A DNA stretch of 64,000 nt from Streptomyces smyrnaeus (lineage in GTDB: Bacteria; Actinomycetota; Actinomycetes; Streptomycetales; Streptomycetaceae), in NCBI RefSeq assembly GCF_017676345.1, contig NZ_JAFFZM010000031.1, forward strand, positions 1 through 64,000. Direction: 5' to 3'. Under the pieces are notes generated by a model. It searched no databases. It saw only the letters and a program-made list of their open reading frames with translations, and was not told the DNA's origin. Made by a program: the position numbers and the translations under genes. Positions within the stretch are counted from its first letter, which is position 1. Each line of letters opens with the position of its first letter. Shown one piece after another: positions 27,423 through 35,081 of this stretch.

Positions 27423-28454
27423 TTGCGTCGGGTAACAAAGCTGGCTGCCGCCGTCACCGCCACTGCGGCTCTCGCACTGACGGCCACCGCGTGCGGTGAG
27501 AGCTCTACGGAGTCGGGTGGCAAGAAGAACAAGGGCGTCGGACTCGCTTTCGACGTCGGCGGTCGGGACGACCACTCGTTCAACGAGGCGGCCGCCCGCG
27601 GAACCGACAAGGCCGAGAAGGAACTCGGCGTCAAGACCAAGGAGATGACCGCCGGCAACAACGAGACGGAGGAGACCCGCGAGCAGCGTCTCACCTCCCT
27701 CGCGAAGGCGGGCTACAACCCGGTCATCGGGGTCGGCTTCAACTACGGCAAGTCCGTCAACAAGGTGGCCAAGGAGTTCCCCGACACGACCTTCGGCGTG
27801 GTGGACGAGCAGTCGCACGCCAAGAACGTCGTCGGGATGACCTTCGCCGAGAACGAGGCGTCCTACCTGGTCGGCGTGGCCGCCGCCAAGAAGACCAAGA
27901 CCGACAAGGTCTCCTTCATAGGCGGCGTGGACAACGCGCTCATCCAGAAATTCGAGGCGGGTTACGTCAAGGGCGTCAAGGACACCAACCCCAAGATCAA
28001 GGTTGAGGTCGACTACCTCTACAAGGAGTCCGACAAGGGCTTCAACGACCCGGCGCGGGCCAAGAGCATGGCCAAGGGCATGCTCGCCCGGGGCAACGAC
28101 GTGATCTACACGGCGGCGGGCCAGTCGGGCGCCGGCTCCATCGAAGAGGTCAGCAAGAAGAAGGGCGCCTGGGCCATCGGGGTCGACTCCGACCAGTACC
28201 GGCAGAAGGGCCTGGAGAAGTACAAGGACGCCATCTTGACCTCGTCGGTCAAGAACGTCGACGTCGCCGTCTACGAGCTGATCAAGAGCGTCAAGGACGG
28301 CAAGCCGCTCACCGGCAACCAGACCTTCTCCCTCAAGGAGAAGGGCGTCTCGGTCGCCACGTCCGGTGGCTTCATCGACGACATCAAGGACGACATCGAC
28401 AAGGCCACCGAGAAGATCGTCTCGGGCGAGGTCAAGGTTCCGACCAGGCCGTGA
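27423..28454 (+). CDS. BMP-family nucleoside-binding lipoprotein
   Basis: 343 aa from a TTG at 27423, chosen because AAGGGG lies 7 bases before it and it gives a normal lipoprotein signal peptide ending TATAC (Cys24). The mature protein is a periplasmic-binding fold of the BmpA/PnrA family (DDHSFNEAAARGTDKAEKELG, VIGVGFNYGKSV, FAENEASYLVGVAA, YTAAGQSGAGSIEE). It captures nucleosides for the ABC transporter encoded next. It heads an operon with ATPase, two permeases, cdd and deoA, and its promoter carries site A of the shared palindrome. Confidence 0.93.
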   Translation: MRRVTKLAAAVTATAALALTATACGESSTESGGKKNKGVGLAFDVGGRDDHSFNEAAARGTDKAEKELGVKTKEMTAGNNETEETREQRLTSLAKAGYNPVIGVGFNYGKSVNKVAKEFPDTTFGVVDEQSHAKNVVGMTFAENEASYLVGVAAAKKTKTDKVSFIGGVDNALIQKFEAGYVKGVKDTNPKIKVEVDYLYKESDKGFNDPARAKSMAKGMLARGNDVIYTAAGQSGAGSIEEVSKKKGAWAIGVDSDQYRQKGLEKYKDAILTSSVKNVDVAVYELIKSVKDGKPLTGNQTFSLKEKGVSVATSGGFIDDIKDDIDKATEKIVSGEVKVPTRP

Positions 28455-28465
28455 CCCGGTAGGAA

Positions 28466-28511
28466 CGGCACCGTACGCGCGTGGAGCAGCACTTCGCCGC
28501 GTACGGTGCCG
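28466..28511 (+). terminator. Intercistronic hairpin after the binding-protein gene
   Basis: Perfect 14-bp stem (CGGCACCGTACGCG with CGCGTACGGTGCCG) and 18-base loop between the BMP gene and the ATPase gene, with no following T run. It probably acts as a partial terminator or 3'-end stabiliser, giving more binding protein than transporter. Confidence 0.65.
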
Positions 28512-28610
28512 CTCGCAGTCCCAGTCCCTCTCCATGAGCCGCCACGCCCGTCCGCAACGGCGGCACCACAGCGGCCGGCCTCGGCGCCGGCAAGGGAGCG
28601 CGTCAGTCAA

Positions 28611-30383
28611 GTGTCCAGCGAGTCCAGCGGCAGCAGCGGCGCGCCGTCCGGGGCGGACCAGGGGTCCGCGGCGGCCGTCGAACTGCGCGGCATCACCAAG
28701 CGGTTCCCCGGCGTCGTCGCCAACCGCGACATCGACATCCGGGTGGACCGGGGCACCGTGCACGCCCTTGTGGGCGAGAACGGCGCGGGCAAGTCCACCC
28801 TCATGAAGATCCTCTACGGCATGCAGCGGCCGGACGAGGGCACCATCAGCATCGACGGCGAGTATGCCGCCCTGCACAGCCCGGCGGACGCCATCGTGCG
28901 CGGCATCGGCATGGTGCACCAGCACTTCATGCTGGCCGACAACCTCACCGTGCTGGAGAACACCGTCCTGGGCGCGGAGAAGCTGTACGGCATCGGTGCC
29001 CGCGCCCGGAAGAGGATCAAGGAGCTGTCGGACGCCTACCAGCTCGGCATACGCCCCGACGTCCTCGTCGAGGACCTGGGCGTGGCCGACCGGCAGCGTG
29101 TGGAGATCCTCAAGGCCCTCTACCGCGGCGCCCGCATCCTCATCCTCGACGAGCCGACGGCCGTCCTGGTCCCGCAGGAGGTCGAAGCGCTCTTCGCCAA
29201 TCTGCGCGAACTCAAGGCCGAGGGCCTGACGGTGCTGTTCATCTCGCACAAGCTGGGCGAGGTCCTCTCCGTCGCCGACGCGATCACCGTCATCCGGCGC
29301 GGTACGACGGTCGCCTCCGTACGGCCCGAGGAGACGACGCCCAAGCAGCTGGCGGAGCTGATGGTGGGCAGCGAGCTGCCGTCGGCCGAGACCCGCGAGT
29401 CGACCGTCACCGACGAACCGATGCTGCGCGTGGAGGACCTGCACCTGTCGGCCACCGACCCCGACGGCGGCCGGCGCACCGTTTTGGACGGGATCTCCTT
29501 CACCATCCACAAGGGCGAGGTGCTCGGTGTCGCCGGTGTGGAGGGCAACGGCCAGGCCGAACTGGTCGAGGCCGTCATGGGGATGAGCGACCCGGACGGC
29601 GGGAGCATCACCCTCGACGGCGAGGACATCTCGCACGTATCCACCCGGGCGAGGCGCGAGAGCGGCATCGGCTACATCCCCGAGGACCGCCACCGGCACG
29701 GGCTGCTGCTGGAGGCGCCGCTGTGGGAGAACCGCATCCTCGGGCACGTCACCGAGAAGCCCAACGCCAAGGGTCCGGCGCTCGGTATCCCCGGCGCGCC
29801 CCAGCTGCTCGCCCTCAAGGAGGCGCGGGCGGACGCCGAGCGGATCGTCGCCGAGTACGACGTGCGCACGCCCGGCATCGAGGTGACCGCCGCCAGCCTC
29901 TCGGGCGGCAACCAGCAGAAGTTCATCGTCGGCCGCGAGATGAGCCATGAGCCCAAGCTGCTGATCGCCGCGCACCCCACCCGCGGGGTGGACGTCGGTG
30001 CGCAGGCCCAGATCTGGGACCAGATACGCACCGCCCGCCGCGAGGGCCTGGCGGTGCTGCTGATCTCCGCCGACCTGGACGAGTTGATCGGCCTCTCGGA
30101 CACCCTGCGGGTGATGTACCGGGGCCGGCTGGTCGCGGACGCCGACCCGGCGACCGTCACCCCTCAGGAGCTGGGCTCGGCGATGACCGGCGCGGCCAGC
30201 GGCCACCTGGAACACCGGGAGGACGACGGCGCGCAGCCGCAAGGCGCGGACGCGACGCAAGGCGCGGACGAGCCCCAGGACGCAGAACAGCCGCAGGACG
30301 CGGACCGGTCACAGAACGTCGGCAGCGTCGAGAGCGCCGACAGCACAGACAGCAACGACTCCGAGAGGGGAGGCGACAAATGA
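28611..30383 (+). CDS. Nucleoside ABC transporter ATP-binding protein (two ABC domains)
   Basis: 590 aa from the GTG at 28611, which avoids the upstream hairpin; upstream GTGs are less likely. RbsA/NupA-type duplicated ATPase. Domain 1 has Walker A GENGAGKST, a QRVEI signature and Walker B ILILDEPTA. Domain 2 has a degenerate Walker A (GVEGNGQAE) and signature LSGGNQQK, with AAHPTRGVDVGA in place of a canonical Walker B Glu. This asymmetry is usual for the family. The C-terminal tail of about 50 residues is repetitive Gln/Asp/Ala. Its stop overlaps the permease ATG (ATGA). Confidence 0.93.
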   Translation: MSSESSGSSGAPSGADQGSAAAVELRGITKRFPGVVANRDIDIRVDRGTVHALVGENGAGKSTLMKILYGMQRPDEGTISIDGEYAALHSPADAIVRGIGMVHQHFMLADNLTVLENTVLGAEKLYGIGARARKRIKELSDAYQLGIRPDVLVEDLGVADRQRVEILKALYRGARILILDEPTAVLVPQEVEALFANLRELKAEGLTVLFISHKLGEVLSVADAITVIRRGTTVASVRPEETTPKQLAELMVGSELPSAETRESTVTDEPMLRVEDLHLSATDPDGGRRTVLDGISFTIHKGEVLGVAGVEGNGQAELVEAVMGMSDPDGGSITLDGEDISHVSTRARRESGIGYIPEDRHRHGLLLEAPLWENRILGHVTEKPNAKGPALGIPGAPQLLALKEARADAERIVAEYDVRTPGIEVTAASLSGGNQQKFIVGREMSHEPKLLIAAHPTRGVDVGAQAQIWDQIRTARREGLAVLLISADLDELIGLSDTLRVMYRGRLVADADPATVTPQELGSAMTGAASGHLEHREDDGAQPQGADATQGADEPQDAEQPQDADRSQNVGSVESADSTDSNDSERGGDK

Positions 30384-31624
30384 GCCGTCTCAGGGATAAG
30401 TTCAGCGCCCAGGCCGTGCTGCAGGCGCTGGCCGCGCCGATGCTCGCCCTCCTCACGGCGTTCGTGCTCTCCTCCGCCGTCATCGCGGCGACCGGCGAGG
30501 ACCCGTTCCACGCCTTCTACGTGATGATCGACTTCGGTTCGAAGAGCGACAGCCAGGTCTGGATCGTCAACAAGGCGATCCCGTACTACCTGTCGGCGGC
30601 GGCCGTGGCCATCGGCTTCCGTATGAACCTCTTCAACATCGGCGTCGACGGCCAGTACCGGGTGGCCGCGTTCTTCGCCGCGGTCGTCGGCGGGGCGCTC
30701 GCGCTGCCCGGCGTGCTGCAGATCGGCGTGATCATCCTCGTCGCGATGGCGGTCGGCGCACTGTGGGCCGGTATCGCGGGCGTGCTGAAGACCACGCGCG
30801 GGGTCAGCGAGGTCATCACCACGATCATGCTGAACTCCATCGCGGGCTCGCTGATCGGCTACTTCCTCTCCGAGGACAAGCTGGCCGTCAAGGACGGCAA
30901 CCTCTTCCACACGCCGACCATCCCCGAAGCCGCCCGCTTCTTCCTCATCCCGACCACCCCCGACCCGATCTACGGCACCGTGATCATCGCCGTCGTCATC
31001 GGTCTGGCCTACTGGTTCGTCCTCGGCCGCACCCGGTTCGGGTTCGACCTGCGGGCGGTGGGCCGCAGCGAGTCGGCGGCCTCCGCCAGCGGTGTCAGCG
31101 TCCGCCGGATGGTCGTCACCAGCATGGTGCTCTCCGGCGCCGTCGCCGGCCTGGTGGGCATGCCGACACTGCTGAACAAGTCCTTCAGCTACGGCACCGA
31201 CTTCCCCACCGGCGTCGGCTTCACCGGCATCGCCATCGCCCTGCTGGGCCGCAACCACCCCATCGGCATGGCACTGGCCGCGCTGCTGTGGGGCTTCCTG
31301 GAGCGGACGGGCCTGCAGCTGGAGTTCGAGGGCTATGCCCAGGAGATCGTCGGCGTCATGCAGGGGATCATCGTGCTGTGCGTCGTCATCGCGTACGAGA
31401 TCGTCCGCCGGGTCGTGCTGCGCAGACAGCAGAGCGCGGTCGGCGCCGAACTGAGCGCGCAGGGCGGTCAGGGCGGTCAGGGCGGCCAGAGCGCACCCCG
31501 TGAGCCGGGCGGGCCGGGCGATCCGGGTGGGCCGGGCGGACCCGGTGAACCGGGCGGGCCGGGCGAGCCGGGCGACAAGAGCGCAGAGAGCACCCAGGCG
31601 AAGAAGGCGGGGACCACCGCATGA
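30380..31624 (+). CDS. Nucleoside ABC transporter permease 1
   Basis: 414 aa. BPD_transp_2 family with about 9-10 hydrophobic segments. Family signatures are RMNLFNIGVDGQYRVAAFFA and GFTGIAIALLGRNHPIG. It pairs with the second permease to form the channel. The C-terminus has an odd collagen-like tail (GGPGDPGGPGGPGEPG pattern, about residues 360-400), predicted cytoplasmic. ATGA overlaps couple it to both the ATPase and the second permease. Confidence 0.92.
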   Translation: MSRLRDKFSAQAVLQALAAPMLALLTAFVLSSAVIAATGEDPFHAFYVMIDFGSKSDSQVWIVNKAIPYYLSAAAVAIGFRMNLFNIGVDGQYRVAAFFAAVVGGALALPGVLQIGVIILVAMAVGALWAGIAGVLKTTRGVSEVITTIMLNSIAGSLIGYFLSEDKLAVKDGNLFHTPTIPEAARFFLIPTTPDPIYGTVIIAVVIGLAYWFVLGRTRFGFDLRAVGRSESAASASGVSVRRMVVTSMVLSGAVAGLVGMPTLLNKSFSYGTDFPTGVGFTGIAIALLGRNHPIGMALAALLWGFLERTGLQLEFEGYAQEIVGVMQGIIVLCVVIAYEIVRRVVLRRQQSAVGAELSAQGGQGGQGGQSAPREPGGPGDPGGPGGPGEPGGPGEPGDKSAESTQAKKAGTTA

Positions 31625-32916
31625 GCACCACCATGTCCGCGTCCAAGAACGCCTCCGCGAAGCCCGCGGCCCCCCGCGGCAAGCGCAAACTGTCCTACCC
31701 GCTCGTCCTGCTGCTCATCGCGGGCGGCCTGCTGCTGCTCTCGCTCGTCCGTGCCGTCACCGGTGACGAGCAGCTCAGCAACAGCCAGCAGTTCTCCTCC
31801 GCGCTGGGTGCGGCCGTGCCCATCGGGCTGGCCGGGCTCGGCGGCCTGTGGGCCGAACGCGCCGGCGTCATCAACATCGGCCTCGAAGGCATGATGATGC
31901 TCGGCACCTTCGCCGCCGGCTGGATCGGCTGGCAGTACGGGCCCTGGGCGGCGATCCTCGCCGGCATCATCGGCGGCGCGCTGGGCGGGCTGCTGCACGC
32001 GCTGGCCACCGTCACCTTCGGTGTCGACCACATCGTCTCCGGTGTCGCCATCAACATCCTCGCCCTCGGCCTGGTCCGCTACCTGGCCAAGCTGTGGTTC
32101 GGCGCCGAAGGCAGCGAAGCGGCCGCAGCGGGCGGCAACGACAAACAGTCCCCGCCCATGGACAGCATGCCCACCCTCACCGTCCCCGGCCTCGCCGACG
32201 GACTGGGCAGCATCGAGAAGCACCACTGGTTCCTCGTCTCCGACCTGGCGGGCATCCTGCGTGCCCTCGTCCACGAGGTCTCCTGGGTGACGGTGCTGGC
32301 CGCGCTGCTGTTCGTCGGCAGCTTCTTCGTCCTGTGGCGCTCCTCGTTCGGACTGCGGCTGCGCTCCTGCGGGGAGAACCCGGTGGCCGCCGAGTCGCTG
32401 GGCGTGAACGTCTACACCTACAAATACGCGGCGCTGGCCATCTCCGGCGCGCTGGCCGGGCTCGGTGGCGCCTTCCTCGCCGTGGGCGTGCACATCTACC
32501 AGGAGAACCAGACCGGCGGCCGCGGCTACATCGGCCTCGCCACCATGATCTTCGGCAACTGGCGCCCCGGCGGCGTCGCCATGGGCGCCGGGCTGTTCGG
32601 CTTCATGGACGCGCTGCGGGTCGTCGGCGGCGGCGCCACGGTGCACGCCATGCTGCTCCTGATGGCCGTCCTGCTGGTGGCGCTCGCCGTCTGGAAGCTG
32701 CGCAGCGGCGTGCGCGGCGCCCGTATCCAGGCCGCCGTCAGCCTCGTCATCGCCGTGCTGCTCGTGCTGTGGTACGCGCTGACCGACACCGTGGCACTGG
32801 AGTTCGTCGAGATGACGCCGTACGTCACCACGCTGCTGGTGCTCTCACTCGCGGCCCAACGCCTTCGCGCGCCACGCGCGATCGGCAAGTCGTACCGCCG
32901 AGGCGAGGGAACGTAG
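31621..32916 (+). CDS. Nucleoside ABC transporter permease 2
   Basis: 431 aa. BPD_transp_2 family with multiple membrane helices and the signature ERAGVINIGLEGMMMLGTFAAGW near residues 80-100. A hydrophilic insert (about 160-200) precedes SDLAGILRALVHEVSW. It starts within the previous stop (ATGA) and ends one base before the cytidine deaminase GTG, so the operon is tightly coupled. Confidence 0.92.
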   Translation: MSTTMSASKNASAKPAAPRGKRKLSYPLVLLLIAGGLLLLSLVRAVTGDEQLSNSQQFSSALGAAVPIGLAGLGGLWAERAGVINIGLEGMMMLGTFAAGWIGWQYGPWAAILAGIIGGALGGLLHALATVTFGVDHIVSGVAINILALGLVRYLAKLWFGAEGSEAAAAGGNDKQSPPMDSMPTLTVPGLADGLGSIEKHHWFLVSDLAGILRALVHEVSWVTVLAALLFVGSFFVLWRSSFGLRLRSCGENPVAAESLGVNVYTYKYAALAISGALAGLGGAFLAVGVHIYQENQTGGRGYIGLATMIFGNWRPGGVAMGAGLFGFMDALRVVGGGATVHAMLLLMAVLLVALAVWKLRSGVRGARIQAAVSLVIAVLLVLWYALTDTVALEFVEMTPYVTTLLVLSLAAQRLRAPRAIGKSYRRGEGT

Positions 32917-32917
32917 C

Positions 32918-33325
32918 GTGGACGCCGTGCACAAGGCGGACATCGACTGGAACACCCTGCGCGAACAGGCCCGGCAAGCCATGTCCCGCGCATACGCCCC
33001 CTACTCCGGCTTCCCCGTCGGCGCCGCCGCGCTGGTCGACGACGGGCGCACGGTGACCGGCTGCAACGTGGAGAACGCCTCCTACGGGGTCGGACTGTGC
33101 GCCGAGTGCGGCCTGGTCTCCGCGCTCTTCGCCACCGGCGGCGGCCGACTGGTCGCCTTCACCTGCGTGGGCGGCGACGGCCACGTCGTCGCCCCGTGCG
33201 GCCGCTGCCGCCAACTGCTGTGGGAGCACGGTGGCGGCGCCCTCCTGGTGGAGGCACCCTCGGGAGTGCGGCCCCTGTCAGAACTGCTGGTGGACGCCTT
33301 CGGGCCGAACGATCTGGCCCGCTGA
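32918..33325 (+). CDS. cdd: Cytidine deaminase
   Basis: 135 aa from a GTG immediately after the permease stop. Zinc-dependent deamination of cytidine and deoxycytidine to uridine forms. The tetrameric-type signature is complete: GCNVENASYG, CAEC with the proton-shuttling Glu, and PCGRC supplying the other two zinc Cys ligands. The position in the operon between transporter and thymidine phosphorylase fits pyrimidine nucleoside salvage. Confidence 0.96.
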   Translation: MDAVHKADIDWNTLREQARQAMSRAYAPYSGFPVGAAALVDDGRTVTGCNVENASYGVGLCAECGLVSALFATGGGRLVAFTCVGGDGHVVAPCGRCRQLLWEHGGGALLVEAPSGVRPLSELLVDAFGPNDLAR

Positions 33326-33362
33326 GCACCCACCGGTCGCCGAAAGGAACAGGTACACATCC

Positions 33363-34643
33363 ATGGCCATGGACGCCATCTCCGTCATCCGCGCCAAGCG
33401 CGACCGCCAGGAGCTGAACGGCGAGCAGATCGACTGGATCATCGACGCCTATACGCGTGGAGCGGTCGCCGAGGAGCAGATGTCGGCCCTCGCCATGGCC
33501 GTCTACCTCAACGGAATGACCCGCGCCGAGATCTCCCGCTGGACCGCCGCGATGATCGCCTCCGGCGAGCGGATGGACTTCGGCGCCCTGGACCGCCCCA
33601 CCGCCGACAAGCACTCGACGGGCGGAGTCGGCGACAAGATCACCCTGCCGCTCGCCCCACTGGTGGCCGCCTGCGGCGCCGCCGTGCCCCAGCTGTCCGG
33701 CCGCGGCCTCGGCCACACCGGCGGCACCCTCGACAAGCTGGAGTCCATCCCCGGCTGGCGCGCCTCGCTGACCAACGCCGAGATGATGGAGGTCCTCCGC
33801 GACGCCGGCTCCGTCATCTGCGCGGCGGGTGACGGTCTGGCCCCCGCCGACAAGCGCCTCTACGCCCTGCGCGACGTCACAGGCACCGTGGAGTCCCTCC
33901 CGCTGATCGCCTCGTCCATCATGTCCAAGAAGATCGCCGAGGGCACGGGCGCGCTGGTCCTGGACGTCAAGGCGGGCTCCGGCGCGTTCATGAAGAACGT
34001 GGACGACGCCCGCGAACTGGCCGCCACCATGGTCGAACTGGGCCACGACCACGGCGTCAGGACGGTCGCCCTCCTCACCGACATGAACACCCCCCTCGGC
34101 CTGACGGCGGGCAACGCACTCGAAGTCCGCGAGTCGGTGGAGGTCCTGGCGGGCGGCGGCCCGGCCGACGTCGTGGAACTCACCGTCGCCCTGGCCCGCG
34201 AAATGCTCGACGCCGCCGGGCTGGTGGACGCCGACCCGGCCAAGGCCCTCGCCGACGGCTCCGCGATGGACGTCTGGCGCCGCATGATCACCGCCCAGGG
34301 CGGCGACCCCGACGCGGAACTGCCGACGGCGCGGGAGCGCCACGTGGTGACTGCCCCGGCAACCGGTGTGCTGACCCGCCTGGACGCCTACGCGGTCGGT
34401 CTCGCCGCCTGGCGCCTGGGCGCGGGCCGCGCCCGCAAGGAGGACCCCGTCCAGGCCGGCGCCGGCATCGAGCTCCACGCCCGCCCCGGCGACCACATCA
34501 CCGCGGGCACCCCTCTCCTGACCCTCCACACGGACACCCCGGAGGCCTTCCCCTACGCGGAGGCGGCACTGGAAGGCGCCTGGCAGATCGACCCCGCCGA
34601 GACCTACGCCCCGACTCCACTGATCCTGGACCGCATCGGCTGA
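33363..34643 (+). CDS. deoA: Thymidine (pyrimidine-nucleoside) phosphorylase
   Basis: 426 aa from the ATG at 33363; a second ATG is two codons on. It phosphorolyses thymidine and deoxyuridine to base plus deoxyribose-1-phosphate. The phosphate-binding KHSTGGVGDK and family signature SGRGLGHTGGTLDKLESIPG are intact, and the C-terminal alpha/beta domain is present. It lies 37 bases after cdd and is the last gene of the operon. Its product feeds DeoC, encoded near 59 kb, after mutase conversion. Confidence 0.96.
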   Translation: MAMDAISVIRAKRDRQELNGEQIDWIIDAYTRGAVAEEQMSALAMAVYLNGMTRAEISRWTAAMIASGERMDFGALDRPTADKHSTGGVGDKITLPLAPLVAACGAAVPQLSGRGLGHTGGTLDKLESIPGWRASLTNAEMMEVLRDAGSVICAAGDGLAPADKRLYALRDVTGTVESLPLIASSIMSKKIAEGTGALVLDVKAGSGAFMKNVDDARELAATMVELGHDHGVRTVALLTDMNTPLGLTAGNALEVRESVEVLAGGGPADVVELTVALAREMLDAAGLVDADPAKALADGSAMDVWRRMITAQGGDPDAELPTARERHVVTAPATGVLTRLDAYAVGLAAWRLGAGRARKEDPVQAGAGIELHARPGDHITAGTPLLTLHTDTPEAFPYAEAALEGAWQIDPAETYAPTPLILDRIG

Positions 34644-35081
34644 ACCACGAATCCCGCCACGAACCCGAGAAACGACACCGGACGCAACAGGGCCTGGGAG
34701 ACCAAGCCTTCATCTCCCGGGCCGGTGTCATCAAGTTCAAGTGGGCACCGACCGCTTCCCACTTCGACAAGGTCCCCGTCTTCGAGGACGAGCCGAAGAA
34801 CCTGGCGATCGCCCCCGAAGACGACCCGAGCGGGAACTACGCGAAGTGCCCACGGGAGTCAGCAACACAGTCCAACCGCGGGTTGTGGCCGAAGCCGACG
34901 GAACCGATCGAGAAGCTGTTACTGGCGTGCGCGAAGCCAATGTGAACCCTTTTCGGTGTTCGCCAGCACGCGGTCGGTGCTGTCCCAGCCCTGGGACAGC
35001 ACCACCGACTCCGCCAGTCGGCGCTGTTTCTCGCGGCCCGCCGCGTCGTCCGGGTGTCGGTGGTTCTGTGGTTCTGGTCGG
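34644..35081. other. 438-base convergent gap with coding-like fragments
   Basis: Lies between deoA (plus) and the NRPS (minus). No complete gene is supported. Two start-less stretches have strong G/C third-position bias. Plus strand, about 34697-34945: reads through KFKWAPTASHFDKVPVF and ends ...LLACAKPM stop. Minus strand, about 35050-34930: reads through EKQRRLAESVVLSQGWDST to a stop. Neither is recognised. They may be remnants of lost genes. Confidence 0.4.
34976..35003. terminator. 28-base near-perfect palindrome, possible bidirectional terminator
   Basis: GGTGCTGTCCCAG, two bases, then its exact reverse complement CTGGGACAGCACC. It sits in the convergent gap between deoA and the NRPS gene. 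Without a T run it could equally be a protein-binding site. Confidence 0.5.

Noticed and set aside
28506..28610. Upstream GTG start for the nucleoside ATPase
   Set aside because: It would lie inside the intercistronic hairpin and add a Pro/Ala-rich segment with no ribosome site. The GTG at 28611 fits better.
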